This document shows, piece after piece, positions 42,019-50,252 of a stretch of DNA of 64,000 bases (position 1 is its first letter; each line of letters begins with the position of its first letter). A model generated the notes under the pieces. The model did no database searches, was not told where the DNA came from, and saw only the letters and a program-made list of their open reading frames with translations. The position numbers and the translations under genes were made by a program. Source of the DNA: Oscillospiraceae bacterium (lineage in GTDB: Bacteria; Bacillota; Clostridia; Oscillospirales; CAG-272); NCBI GenBank assembly GCA_015063385.1, contig SVUG01000003.1, forward strand, positions 1 through 64,000, written 5' to 3'.

Positions 42019-42666
42019 ATGAAAAAATACGATTATATTGCCTTTGACCTTGACGGCACACTTTCCGACCCTGAGCACGGTCTTGTCGAGGGCTTTATAT
42101 ATGCCTTTAAAAAAATGGGCATCTCTGACTACGGTGACCGCGAGTCGCTTCGCCGCTTTATCGGACCGTCACTTTATGAGGTCTGGCAGGAGGAGTTCGG
42201 CTTTACCAAGGAAACTGTGGTTGACGCTATTGAAAAATTCCGTGAATATTACAACATATACGGCTTGTGGGACAACAAGCTTTACCCCGGCATAAAGGAA
42301 ATGCTCCGTGAGCTTAAATCGCGAGGCAAAACCGTAATTCTTGCTACATCAAAGCCGCAGGACACCGCAAGAAAGATAATTTCGCTCTTTGAGCTTTCGG
42401 AGTATTTTGACTTTCAGGGCGGAGCGTCAGGGGATACGCGCGACCACAAGTGGCAGGTGCTATCGTACAGTATGCAGGCGGTAAACGCACTCCCGGAGTC
42501 AACCGTGCTGGTCGGGGACAGAAAATATGACGCCGAGGGGGCGAAAATCTGTGGAATTGACTCGATAGGCGTTCTCTGGGGACACGGCTCGGAGGAGGAG
42601 CTTCTGGCTTCGGGATTTACTCATATCGTAGCAACTCCGGATGAGCTTCTTGAAATGCTAAAATAA
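42019..42666 (+). CDS. HAD-superfamily phosphatase (phosphoglycolate phosphatase-like)
   Basis: 215 residues. Motif I FDLDGTLSD is at ~8-16, the helical cap follows, motif II is ILATSK, the Lys of motif III is in DHKWQV, and motif IV is LVGDRKYDAEGAK. It belongs to the Gph/PpaX-like subfamily, a small-molecule phosphatase. The substrate could be phosphoglycolate, pyrophosphate or a nucleotide. I prefer ATG 42019 (AAGAGG six bases upstream), since the track start at 41998 would sit at the transcription start. Confidence 0.85.
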   Translation: MKKYDYIAFDLDGTLSDPEHGLVEGFIYAFKKMGISDYGDRESLRRFIGPSLYEVWQEEFGFTKETVVDAIEKFREYYNIYGLWDNKLYPGIKEMLRELKSRGKTVILATSKPQDTARKIISLFELSEYFDFQGGASGDTRDHKWQVLSYSMQAVNALPESTVLVGDRKYDAEGAKICGIDSIGVLWGHGSEEELLASGFTHIVATPDELLEMLK

Positions 42667-42701
42667 AAAAATCCGAGACGGATGTCCGCCTCGGATTTTT
42701 T
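42665..42701. terminator. Bidirectional terminator after the HAD gene
   Basis: AAAAAATCCGAGACGG and CCGCCTCGGATTTTTT pair with one mismatch. Confidence 0.88.
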
Positions 42702-42741
42702 GCATAATATAGCGCATTTTAGTGGATTTTTCTTTGAAAAA

Positions 42742-43212
42742 TTACACAATATACACCTTTTTCATTCTTACGGCAATCTTAGGTCTGTCGCTGTAATCTG
42801 TGGGAATGGAGGCTATCTCGTCAACTGCCTCGATGCCTGAAACAACCTTGCCAAATGCCGCGTACTGACCGTCAAGGTGTGGCGCGTCAGCGTGCATAAT
42901 GAAGAACTGCGAGGACGCAGAATTGGGGTCAAAGGCTCTCGCCATAGAAATAACTCCGCGAGTGTGCTTTATGGGGTTCGGATGTCCGTTAGCACGGAAC
43001 TCGCCCTTGATATTCTCCTTAGCACCGCCCATGCCGTTTCCAAGCGGGTCGCCGCCCTGAATCATGAAGCCGGGAATTACTCTGTGGAAGGTCAGACCGT
43101 CATAGAAGCCCTGACCGACGAGCTTGAGGAAATTCTCAACCGTTTTGGGTGCTGCGTCAGGGTAGAGCTCAAGCTCGATTTTTGCACCGTTTTCCATTTC
43201 AATTACTACCAT
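42742..43212 (-). CDS. Cyclophilin-type peptidyl-prolyl cis-trans isomerase
   Basis: 156 residues, a complete minimal cyclophilin domain without signal peptide, so cytoplasmic. It speeds proline isomerisation during folding. The active-site stretch FHRVIPGFMIQGGDP carries the catalytic Arg; GVISMARAFDPNSASSQFFI and FGKVVSGIEAVDEIA follow. The ribosome binding site is AAGGGAG. It is a single gene, divergent from the permease gene. Confidence 0.95.
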   Translation of the reverse strand: MVVIEMENGAKIELELYPDAAPKTVENFLKLVGQGFYDGLTFHRVIPGFMIQGGDPLGNGMGGAKENIKGEFRANGHPNPIKHTRGVISMARAFDPNSASSQFFIMHADAPHLDGQYAAFGKVVSGIEAVDEIASIPTDYSDRPKIAVRMKKVYIV

Positions 43213-43291
43213 TTTTGTTTTCTCCCTTAAAGGTTATTATTTTTTAATTTCCAGTCTATAATTTAATAAGTAATATTCCCACGGAGGAAAT

Positions 43292-44338
43292 ATGTTAGGA
43301 AAGCTTAAGGATTATTCGATTATTGCCGTAGGTGTGATTGCCGCTGCTGCTCTTGCGCTCATAGCGCTCAAATATCTTCTTCCCGTGCTTTTGCCGTTTA
43401 TTATTGCATGGTCGATTGCAGCAATCACGCGCGCGCCTGCAGAGCGACTTGCAGAAAAAAGCAGAGTGCCCGAAAGGGTATTCCGTCTTATGCTTTCGCT
43501 TTTGCTTACCGCACTGATTTTCGGCACTCTCGCACTGCTAATCTGGCAGATAACGGCTGCTGTGTGGCGATTTCTCTCGAATTTCGGTGAGGGCAACAGA
43601 CTCTACGATATAGTTATATCGCTAAGCTCGTCTGATTTTTCATTTTTGGGAATATCCTTACCAGAGGAGCTTGCGGTAAAAATCAACGATTCCCTCGGAG
43701 CTCTTTTATCCTCTGCGCTCACTGCGCTTGCGGACTCAGTGCGCGAGGCAGCTATGGGAGTGCCGCAAATTCTCTTTTTCCTTTTGGTGACCGTCATATC
43801 ACTGATATATATATCGCTGGATTTTGAGAGAATAAACGGCTTCCTTTCTTCGCTTATGCCTGACAGAGCGAGGGTGTGGCTCGGAAAAATCCGTGACGGC
43901 GCGTTCACAACCGTGAAAAAATATATTCGCTCTTACGTCTATCTCACTGCCATAACCTACGCGCTGATGCTCATGGGCTTTATGCTTCTCGGCATAAAAA
44001 GTGCGCCCCTCGTTGCGCTCGTAGTAGCGCTGCTTGATATTCTGCCCGTAATAGGCGTTGGTACCGTGCTGGTGCCGTGGAGTATTCTGGAGCTTGCCAC
44101 GGGCAATCTGTTTTTGGGAATAGGACTGCTCGTTCTGTTTGTGATAAATACCGTAGTTCGTCAGTTTTCCGAGCCGAAGATAGTTGGCAAAAGCCTGAAT
44201 CTCCACCCCGTAGCAACCCTTATAATGCTTTACGCAGGATATAGTCTCTTTGGATTCCTTGGGCTTTTGCTTGTTCCGCTCGTGAGCGTGGCTTTAGCCG
44301 TTATTTTAAAGAAAAATCATCCCACCCAAGTCGCGTAG
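43292..44338 (+). CDS. AI-2E/YtvI-family membrane permease
   Basis: 348 residues with about eight hydrophobic helices: two or three at the N-terminus, a soluble stretch (~95-160) and the conserved C-terminal block LVALLDILPVIGVGTVLVPW (in part) with INTVVRQFSEPKIVGKSLNLHP. This matches the AI-2E transporter family, and the size and N-terminus fit the sporulation protein YtvI. The ribosome binding site is GGAGGAAA. Its last 33 bases overlap the end of the convergent DUF6873-like gene. Confidence 0.82.
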   Translation: MLGKLKDYSIIAVGVIAAAALALIALKYLLPVLLPFIIAWSIAAITRAPAERLAEKSRVPERVFRLMLSLLLTALIFGTLALLIWQITAAVWRFLSNFGEGNRLYDIVISLSSSDFSFLGISLPEELAVKINDSLGALLSSALTALADSVREAAMGVPQILFFLLVTVISLIYISLDFERINGFLSSLMPDRARVWLGKIRDGAFTTVKKYIRSYVYLTAITYALMLMGFMLLGIKSAPLVALVVALLDILPVIGVGTVLVPWSILELATGNLFLGIGLLVLFVINTVVRQFSEPKIVGKSLNLHPVATLIMLYAGYSLFGFLGLLLVPLVSVALAVILKKNHPTQVA

Positions 44339-45016
44339 CGGCTCGTCTGAGAGTGAAATCGGGGTAAATCCCGCACGTCTTACGGTGTTGCATATCAGCT
44401 CGCCGTCGGGGTGTGATAAAATATCGCCTAGGAAATAAACCTTCTCCCCGAAAACGCCGGACGCTCCGCCGATAAAGCCGTATTCACAGGAGTCTAGCAG
44501 AATATGCCCCGCGCGTATAAGTGTGACATCTACTCCCTCATCGGAAAGCACCGCCGCCATACCTCTATCGGCGGTAATAGCAGAATTTCCGAACGCAAGA
44601 ACCGTGCAGGCAGGGTATCCCTGCCTCGTGTGACATATTTTATATCCGTGTGCTGAAGCAAATTCCTTGATTTTTTCGGAGAGTGTGTCGCTTTTTGCAA
44701 ATAGTTTATCCCCGATAGCCAAGGCGTTCATTATGCAATCACGGGGATATTTCTCACCACGACTGTCTGCCGTGAAGCTGATTTTGACATCTTTGCATAT
44801 CTCTCGCAAATCGCTGAAGAAATACGCCGCATCGTCACAATATTCGGCGGTCGTGATTATCTCACCGTCAGAGTGGAAAAGCACCGTATCGGGATGGGAG
44901 GCTACCGCTTTCCCAAGGTGCGAGTCGGCTGGCAGGCGCATCACTTTGAAGCCTTCCAGCAGAAGCGACCTCTCGCACTTATCTGAAATTTTTTCGTCTA
45001 CAATTACTGCTTTCAT
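44306..45016 (-). CDS. DUF6873-like protein (guanidino-modifying-enzyme fold suspected)
   Basis: 236 residues, soluble, with repeated beta-beta-alpha-beta units. The segment DSRGEKYPRDCIMNALAIGDKL (in part), GYPACTVLAFGNSAITADRGM and the Gly-rich FIGGASGVFGEKVYF resemble the DUF6873 family that has been placed in the GME fold of agmatine deiminase-like proteins. This assignment is from memory and only moderately sure. It overlaps tail-to-tail with the YtvI-like gene. The ribosome binding site (AAGGT directly before the ATG) is poor. Confidence 0.6.
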   Translation of the reverse strand: MKAVIVDEKISDKCERSLLLEGFKVMRLPADSHLGKAVASHPDTVLFHSDGEIITTAEYCDDAAYFFSDLREICKDVKISFTADSRGEKYPRDCIMNALAIGDKLFAKSDTLSEKIKEFASAHGYKICHTRQGYPACTVLAFGNSAITADRGMAAVLSDEGVDVTLIRAGHILLDSCEYGFIGGASGVFGEKVYFLGDILSHPDGELICNTVRRAGFTPISLSDEPLRDLGGMIFL

Positions 45017-45029
45017 ACCTTATATAATT

Positions 45030-45062
45030 AAAAAACTCTGCTTTCATTCAGCAGAGCTTTTT
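45030..45062 (-). terminator. rpmB terminator
   Basis: Minus-strand AAAAGCTCTGCT, loop, AGCAGAGTTTTTT. It separates rpmB from the DUF6873-like gene. Confidence 0.85.
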
Positions 45063-45069
45063 AATAACC

Positions 45070-45255
45070 TTATGCACGCTCGATCTTTCCCGAACGAAGG
45101 CAACGAGAGCAAACGTAAACAGTAGTATTAGTTCCGTTTACTACAGCCTTAACCCTACGGATGTTGGGCTTCCAGGTTCTGTTGGTCTTACGGTTGGAGT
45201 GAGAAACGTTGTGTCCGAAAACAACGCCCTTACCGCAGATACTGCACTTAGCCAT
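45070..45255 (-). CDS. rpmB: 50S ribosomal protein L28
   Basis: 61 residues, complete. It has the zinc-ribbon form: CSICGKGVVFGHNVSHS at the start and VCSRCLRSGKI at the end give four Cys ligands, with RTWKPNIRRV between. It is part of the large ribosomal subunit near the E site. The ribosome binding site is GGAGGTGT. It is a monocistronic gene with a consensus promoter and terminator, the usual arrangement in Firmicutes. Confidence 0.97.
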   Translation of the reverse strand: MAKCSICGKGVVFGHNVSHSNRKTNRTWKPNIRRVKAVVNGTNTTVYVCSRCLRSGKIERA

Positions 45256-45332
45256 TTTTACACCTCCAAAAATCCCGTCAAAAAGACGAAAATTTTATAT
45301 AAATTATTTATTCGCATAAATCAGCAGGGACT

Positions 45333-45361
45333 ATTATAGCATATAAATCAAAAAAATGCAA
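45333..45361 (-). promoter_or_regulatory. rpmB promoter
   Basis: Minus-strand TTGCAT, 17 bases, TATAAT. Confidence 0.8.
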
Positions 45362-45430
45362 GTGTTTTTTTAAATTTTTTATAAGAATTTTAATATATTG
45401 TAAACCTCTCTATAAAATCACCGCCCCGAA

Positions 45431-45459
45431 TGATATTTATTCACCATTTTTCATATAAA
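45431..45459 (+). promoter_or_regulatory. Sigma-E-like promoter of spoVB
   Basis: TGATATT, 14 bases, CATATAAA. Both boxes are close to sigma-E consensus with the right spacing, 55 bases before the spoVB start. No sigma-A promoter is evident. Confidence 0.5.
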
Positions 45460-45513
45460 TGTAGAGATTGACGTCAACTGTCAAAGTCTTTTTTTGTTTT
45501 TTTGGGAGATTTT

Positions 45514-47034
45514 ATGAGCGAGAAAATGCGCTTTTTCAGAAGCGGAATACTTTTAACGCTGGTCGGACTTGCGATGCGTACGGTGTCAATGTTTTTCGGC
45601 GCGTTTATATCGCGCACGGTTGGCGCTGAGGGTACGGGACTTTTCACTCTCGTGACAACGGTATATTCCTTTGCAGTCACTTTTGCCACCTCCGGAGTAA
45701 GCCTGACCGTGACGAGCCTTGTTGCCTCTGCACTTGGAGAAGGAAAACCGCGTGAGGTGGGCAGGGTAGTGCGAGGTGCACTGATTTATGCCGCTGTTTT
45801 TGGAACTTTGGCAAGCGTTATACTATTTTTTGGCGCGGATTTTCTAGGCACTCGCGTTCTCTCTGACGAGCGTACCGTCACCTCGCTCAAGGTGCTTTCG
45901 TTTTCCCTTGTTCCGACCTCACTCGGAGCAGTATTTGCGGGATATTTCGTTGGAGTAAAGCGTGTGGGCTTCAACGCTGCAGTATCGGTTTTCTGCCAGG
46001 CGGTAAAAATCGGTCTGACGGTAGCACTCGTGGGTGCGCTGGCAAAGGATGGTATAGTCAGCGCTGTTGTCGGTCTGTGTATTGGCATTACTCTGACGGA
46101 AATTCTCGGATTTTTGCTGATTTTCGTCGAATTTCTTATTGATAGAGCAAGACATTTTGACAAAGCAAAAGGCGCGTCGGCAGAGCTTCGCGGAGTGTCG
46201 AAAATGGCGCTTCCGCTTGCTTTTTCCGCATACGTGCGCTCGTTTCTTCTGAATATCGAGCATATACTTATACCGAGAAAGCTGCGCGAGCGCGGCGAGG
46301 ATACCGCCGAGGCATATTCGCATTACGGAACTCTGCACGGTATGGCTCTGCCGCTCATCATATACCCGATGTCGCCGCTTTCCTCATTTGCAGGTCTGCT
46401 CGTTCCGGAATTTGCAGAGGACTTAGCGGCTGGCAGGTCATCTCGCATGGAGAAAATCGCAACGCGAGCATTAAACACCACGCTAACATATGCGACGGTC
46501 TGTGCGGTTTTCCTTTTTGTGTTTGCCGAGGAGCTGGGATATGCGATTTATGATTCCTATGATGCAGGATATTACATATCAACCCTGTCGTTCATAGTGC
46601 CGATAATGTACATGGACCACGTTGCCGACTCAATGCTTAAGGGCATAGGTGAGCAGGTATACTCGATGTGGGTAAATATAACCGATTCGCTTCTGTCGGT
46701 TATATTAGTCTGGGTTCTTATTCCAAGACTCGGAATAATGGGCTATGCCGTGGTTATCGTTATTATGGAAGCGTACAATTTTATACTCTCGATATTCCGA
46801 CTCAGGAAACGGGTTAAATTCACTCTGAATCCGCTTACCGCTATAGCACAACCGCTTTTTGCCGCACTTTTTTCGACTTACCTGACACGCAGACTATTTG
46901 CCTTCGGTGGAAGCTCTGCACCGTTTTTGTGGATATTCCTCAAGATGCTATTTGCGGTAGCTCTTACCGTTGCGATTATGACGCTTGCAAGGCTCGATAG
47001 GTCGGAGCTTAAAAGAGTTGTAAATGAAAAATAA
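45514..47034 (+). CDS. spoVB: Stage V sporulation protein B-type lipid flippase
   Basis: 506 residues with ~14 hydrophobic helices of the MOP superfamily. The N-terminal FISRTVGAEGTGLFTLVTTVYSF (in part) and the SVLIVP-like block IIYPMSPLSSFAGLLVPEFAED match the SpoVB/YtgP group. SpoVB is needed for cortex peptidoglycan, probably flipping lipid II in the mother cell. The start moved to ATG 45514 (GGGAGA); the track start is 12 bases earlier and lacks a ribosome binding site. The upstream sigma-E-like boxes support sporulation use over a general YtgP-like role. Confidence 0.85.
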   Translation: MSEKMRFFRSGILLTLVGLAMRTVSMFFGAFISRTVGAEGTGLFTLVTTVYSFAVTFATSGVSLTVTSLVASALGEGKPREVGRVVRGALIYAAVFGTLASVILFFGADFLGTRVLSDERTVTSLKVLSFSLVPTSLGAVFAGYFVGVKRVGFNAAVSVFCQAVKIGLTVALVGALAKDGIVSAVVGLCIGITLTEILGFLLIFVEFLIDRARHFDKAKGASAELRGVSKMALPLAFSAYVRSFLLNIEHILIPRKLRERGEDTAEAYSHYGTLHGMALPLIIYPMSPLSSFAGLLVPEFAEDLAAGRSSRMEKIATRALNTTLTYATVCAVFLFVFAEELGYAIYDSYDAGYYISTLSFIVPIMYMDHVADSMLKGIGEQVYSMWVNITDSLLSVILVWVLIPRLGIMGYAVVIVIMEAYNFILSIFRLRKRVKFTLNPLTAIAQPLFAALFSTYLTRRLFAFGGSSAPFLWIFLKMLFAVALTVAIMTLARLDRSELKRVVNEK

Positions 47035-47044
47035 AAATCAAAAC

Positions 47045-47090
47045 AAAAAACACTCGGAAATGCAGAATATGCATCTCCGAGTGTGATTTT
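47045..47090. terminator. Bidirectional terminator between spoVB and corC
   Basis: CACTCGGA...TCCGAGTG with an inner ATGCA/TGCAT pairing, flanked by A- and T-rich tracts. Confidence 0.75.
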
Positions 47091-47128
47091 TGTAAAGTAT
47101 TGTTATTATTTTAAATGAAAAAACGGGA

Positions 47129-48418
47129 TTATTCTTCGCTTACCTCGGATTCATCATCCTCGGAATCTTCTTCATCCTCACTCGCTCTGACGTCGGTGAC
47201 GTGCACGTTTTCAACGCGTCTGCCGTCCATTTCAACGACCTCGACTGCAAGACCGTATTCCTCAAAGCTGTCGCCAACCTCGGGAATCTTACCAAGCACC
47301 TCCATAGCCCAGCCGCCAACGGTGACCGCCTCAATTTCCTCCTCGGTGTCAATATCAAAGAGTGAGAAGAGTTTTTCTGTGTTAGCCTTACCGGAAACTA
47401 TATATTCCTTTTCGCCAAGCTCCTTGATTTCCTCAACTATTTCGTCGTGCTCATCCCAGATTTCGCCAACTATTTCCTCAAGAATATCCTCAAGAGTGAC
47501 GATACCCGCAGTCGAGCCGAACTCATCGGTGACGATTGCCATGTGTAGCTGCTTTTCCTGCAGCTCCTTCATAAGCTCGTTTACAGGCTGAGTCTTTGCT
47601 ACGAATATTACCGGCTTGATTATTTCGTCGAGTGAAACACTCGTTTTATAAGCTGTAGTATAGAAGTCCTTGTAGTAGAGAATGCCTACGATGTTATCAA
47701 TATCGCCCTCGTAGACGGGGAGTCTTGAATATCCGGACTCGGCAAAGGTTTTAGCAACTGTTTCCTTTGTAGCGTCCTTTGGAAGTCCCGTGACGTCGAT
47801 TCTGGGAGTGAAGATGTCGCCAACCTCAAGGTCACCAAACTCGATTGCGCTCTTGATAAGGTCGCTTTCCTCCTTATCAATGTCGCCATCCTCCTCGGCC
47901 TCCTCAATAATCGAGATGAGCTCCTCTTCCGTCATACCCTGGTCGTCCTCCTTCTTGAAGAGCTTTGCGAGCAGCTTCTGCCAGCCTCTGAAAATGAGGT
48001 TAAAGGGCGTAAGAATTATGTATAAAAAGTTGATTATAGGTGCAGAGAAGAGCACAAATGATTCAGGTGAATTTTTAGCCATGGTTTTTGGGGAAATCTC
48101 GCCGAAAACGAGAATAACTACCGTAAGAACTGCTGTAGAAACGGTGGCTGCAAGGTCTTGGTTGACAATCAGCTTTGCAAAGAGCAGCGTACCCATAGCC
48201 GATGCAAGAATGTTAACGATATTGTTGCCTATCAAAATGGTAGAGATAAGTGAATCGTAGTTGTCAGCAAGCTTTAAGACGAGTGCCGCTTTTTTGTTCC
48301 CTTTCTCCGCCATGTTCTTTATTCTGATACGGTTAAAGGTGGAAAACGCAGTTTCCGTGGCCGAGAAATAGGCCGATAGGATTACACAAACAACTATAAT
48401 TATTATGTGAATTTCCAT
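47129..48418 (-). CDS. HlyC/CorC (CNNM)-family integral membrane protein
   Basis: 429 residues. An N-terminal CNNM/DUF21 domain with about four helices (~1-150) contains FSATETAFSTFN, followed by a pair of CBS domains (~205-330; YSRLPVYEGDIDNIVGILYYKD and DEFGSTAGIVTLEDILEEIVG). A C-terminal CorC_HlyC domain ends in a very acidic tail. Family members export or regulate Mg2+ (MpfA/YhdP-like). The ribosome binding site is poor (AAAAAAATC before the ATG). A promoter, a 14-codon ORF and a terminator lie upstream on the same strand and may form its regulatory leader. Confidence 0.9.
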   Translation of the reverse strand: MEIHIIIIVVCVILSAYFSATETAFSTFNRIRIKNMAEKGNKKAALVLKLADNYDSLISTILIGNNIVNILASAMGTLLFAKLIVNQDLAATVSTAVLTVVILVFGEISPKTMAKNSPESFVLFSAPIINFLYIILTPFNLIFRGWQKLLAKLFKKEDDQGMTEEELISIIEEAEEDGDIDKEESDLIKSAIEFGDLEVGDIFTPRIDVTGLPKDATKETVAKTFAESGYSRLPVYEGDIDNIVGILYYKDFYTTAYKTSVSLDEIIKPVIFVAKTQPVNELMKELQEKQLHMAIVTDEFGSTAGIVTLEDILEEIVGEIWDEHDEIVEEIKELGEKEYIVSGKANTEKLFSLFDIDTEEEIEAVTVGGWAMEVLGKIPEVGDSFEEYGLAVEVVEMDGRRVENVHVTDVRASEDEEDSEDDESEVSEE

Positions 48419-48484
48419 GATTTTTTTGTTTTAATATTACCTTTCAAAAATGTTTTTTAATAGTAAGTCGGTTTGAAAAACAGC

Positions 48485-48526
48485 AAAAAAAGGCATAACC
48501 GTACCCCAAAAGTGCGGCTAAGCCTG
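48485..48526 (-). terminator. Terminator between the micro-ORF and corC
   Basis: Minus-strand AGGCTTAGCCGCAC and GTACGGTTATGCCT pair with two mismatches around TTTTGGG, followed by seven T. It lies in the corC leader, so it could be an attenuator. Confidence 0.7.
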
Positions 48527-48534
48527 ATATAAAC

Positions 48535-48579
48535 CTATTCTACGGTACTGTTAGTATCGTACCCGTCGCCGTCGTCCAT
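48535..48579 (-). CDS. Candidate 14-residue micro-ORF / leader peptide upstream of corC
   Basis: Reads MDDGDGYDTNSTVE then TAG. The ATG has GGAGG five bases upstream, better than that of many genes in this window. A consensus promoter sits ~50 bases upstream and a terminator starts nine bases after the stop, so it has the parts of a gene. It is too short for the ORF track. The peptide is strongly acidic with no hydrophobic segment. It is either a leader peptide for corC attenuation or an independent small-protein gene. Confidence 0.5.
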   Translation of the reverse strand: MDDGDGYDTNSTVE

Positions 48580-48630
48580 GCAACCTCCAAAAAATAATGC
48601 CATGAATTCTCAAAGCGTTATACAGATAGC

Positions 48631-48659
48631 ATTATATCATATACTTCCGGAAAAGTCAA
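48631..48659 (-). promoter_or_regulatory. Promoter of the micro-ORF/corC leader
   Basis: Minus-strand TTGACT, 17 bases, TATAAT. The start would be near 48624, giving a ~45-base leader before the micro-ORF. Confidence 0.8.
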
Positions 48660-48697
48660 GTGCTTTTCAAAAAAACGCGAGAATAAGCACTTTTTCG

Positions 48698-48726
48698 TTG
48701 ACTTTTTTTACAACGTGTGTTAAAAT
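48698..48726 (+). promoter_or_regulatory. Promoter of the SLOG-family gene
   Basis: TTGACT, 17 bases, TAAAAT, 30 bases before the ATG at 48756; divergent from the micro-ORF promoter. Confidence 0.75.
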
Positions 48727-48755
48727 GCTTTTGCAAAACGCTGAAAGGGGAAAAT

Positions 48756-49262
48756 ATGCAGAGTGAAATTAAGTCCTGCGCCTTTACCGGCCACAGACAA
48801 ATAAAAAAAGAGCATATAAGCTTGATAAACGAGCGACTTGGTGCGGCGATAGAGTATGCTTATTCGCAAGGCTGTAAAAGGTTTCTCTCGGGCGGTGCGG
48901 TTGGATTTGATACCGCCGCGGCACGCGAGGTTTTGCGCTTTAAGCTTGCTCACCCCGATGTCTCGCTGATTATGCTTTTGCCCTGCGTTGAACAGGATCG
49001 ACTTTGGTCGGATAGGCAAAAGGATGCCTATGAGTATATTCTTAGCAATTCCGACGAGGTTAGATACATATCTGACTCCTACGACAACATATGTATGCGC
49101 CGACGAAATCAGGCGTTGGCAGAGGAGTGCGATATTATGATAGCCTATCTTTCACATTCAATAAGTGGTGCGGGACAGACTGTCAGAATGGCACAGAAGC
49201 TTGGAAAAAGCGTGTTTAATCTGTATCACGACATCGAAAGCAGACTGAAAAATAGCATATGA
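48756..49262 (+). CDS. SLOG-family (YpsA/DUF1273-like) protein
   Basis: 168 residues with a Rossmann-like SLOG fold: SCAFTGHRQIKK at the start, the FLSGGAVGFDTAAAREVL glycine motif, LLPCVEQDRLW and the RRNQALAEECDIMIAYLSHSISGAGQTVRMA end (quoted in part) where Gly residues bind a nucleotide-derived ligand. B. subtilis YpsA of this group affects cell division, while other SLOG proteins act as nucleotide sensors in stress systems. The role here is unknown. The start moved to ATG 48756 (GAAAGGGG). Single gene. Confidence 0.85.
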   Translation: MQSEIKSCAFTGHRQIKKEHISLINERLGAAIEYAYSQGCKRFLSGGAVGFDTAAAREVLRFKLAHPDVSLIMLLPCVEQDRLWSDRQKDAYEYILSNSDEVRYISDSYDNICMRRRNQALAEECDIMIAYLSHSISGAGQTVRMAQKLGKSVFNLYHDIESRLKNSI

Positions 49263-49271
49263 ATTTACTTT

Positions 49272-49308
49272 ACGGATTGCACGGTATGCGTGCGATCCGT
49301 TTTTATTT
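49272..49308 (+). terminator. Terminator after the SLOG gene
   Basis: ACGGATTGCACG and CGTGCGATCCGT form a near-perfect stem followed by TTTTTATTTT. Confidence 0.88.
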
Positions 49309-49339
49309 TAATAAAATTAAATAATACATAATATTTTTA

Positions 49340-49368
49340 TTGACAATTCGGCTAAATTGTAGTAAAAT
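49340..49368 (+). promoter_or_regulatory. Promoter of the transketolase operon
   Basis: TTGACA, 17 bases, TAAAAT, 31 bases before ATG 49400. The track's ORF start overlaps this promoter. It may also drive pyrH and beyond, since no terminator is seen before cdsA. Confidence 0.8.
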
Positions 49369-49399
49369 GATATTTGACAAATATTTTACGGAGCGTTTT

Positions 49400-50248
49400 A
49401 TGGAACATTCAAAGCAAAAACAACTAAAGCAAATTGCAAACAACCTGCGTATCAGCATTATTGAGGGAGTTTATAACGCAAAGTGCGGTCATCCCGGCGG
49501 CTCGCTTTCTATTGCAGATATTATGACTTATCTCTATTTTGAGGAGATGAATATAAATCCCGAAAATCCCGGGGATGAAAAAAGGGACAGATTCGTTCTT
49601 TCTAAGGGACATACATCGCCCGCACTTTACGCGGCACTCGCCGAGCGCGGCTTTTTCCCAAAGGAAGATATAAAGACGCTTCGTAAAACGGCATCATATC
49701 TTCAGGGCCATCCCGATATGAAGGGTGTGCCCGGAGTCGATATGTCCACAGGCTCGCTCGGACTCGGCTTTTCCGCTGCGTGCGGTATGGCACTTTCGGC
49801 AAAGGTAAGCGGTGACTCCTATCGCGTTTACACCGTTCTTGGCGACGGTGAGAGTGAGGAGGGGCAGGTATGGGAGGCGGCTATGTTCGCCGCGCATTAT
49901 AAGCTCGATAACCTCGTGGCGATACTCGACCTCAACGGCTTGCAGATTGACGGTGCTATAACTGAGGTTATGAACCCCACTCCCCACGATGAGAAGTTCC
50001 GCGCGTTCGGCTGGAACGTTATTACTATAGATGCACACGACTTTAATGAAATTGAAGCAGCGTTTGCCGAGGCTAAGACGGTTAAGGATAAGCCTACCGT
50101 GATTATTGCAAAATCGGTCAAGGGCAAGGGCGTTTCCTATATGGAGAACGCGTGCGAGTGGCACGGACAAGCGCCTAAAGAGGATCTTTACAGGGTTGCG
50201 ATTGCCGACCTTCTGAAAATCGAAGAAGAACTTGCTAAGGAGGACTGA
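49400..50248 (+). CDS. Transketolase, N-terminal subunit
   Basis: 282 residues, corresponding to the thiamine-diphosphate-binding half of transketolase. Seen are KCGHPGGSLSIADIM, LSKGHTSPALYAALAERG, the substrate-side QGHPDMKGVPG, TGSLGLGFS and the ThDP motif GDGESEEGQVWEAAMFAAHYKLDNLVAILDLN (quoted in part: GDGESEEGQVWE). It moves two-carbon units in the pentose phosphate pathway. The split form is common in Firmicutes and archaea. The start moved to ATG 49400. It lies four bases before its partner. Confidence 0.93.
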   Translation: MEHSKQKQLKQIANNLRISIIEGVYNAKCGHPGGSLSIADIMTYLYFEEMNINPENPGDEKRDRFVLSKGHTSPALYAALAERGFFPKEDIKTLRKTASYLQGHPDMKGVPGVDMSTGSLGLGFSAACGMALSAKVSGDSYRVYTVLGDGESEEGQVWEAAMFAAHYKLDNLVAILDLNGLQIDGAITEVMNPTPHDEKFRAFGWNVITIDAHDFNEIEAAFAEAKTVKDKPTVIIAKSVKGKGVSYMENACEWHGQAPKEDLYRVAIADLLKIEEELAKED

Positions 50249-50252
50249 AACA

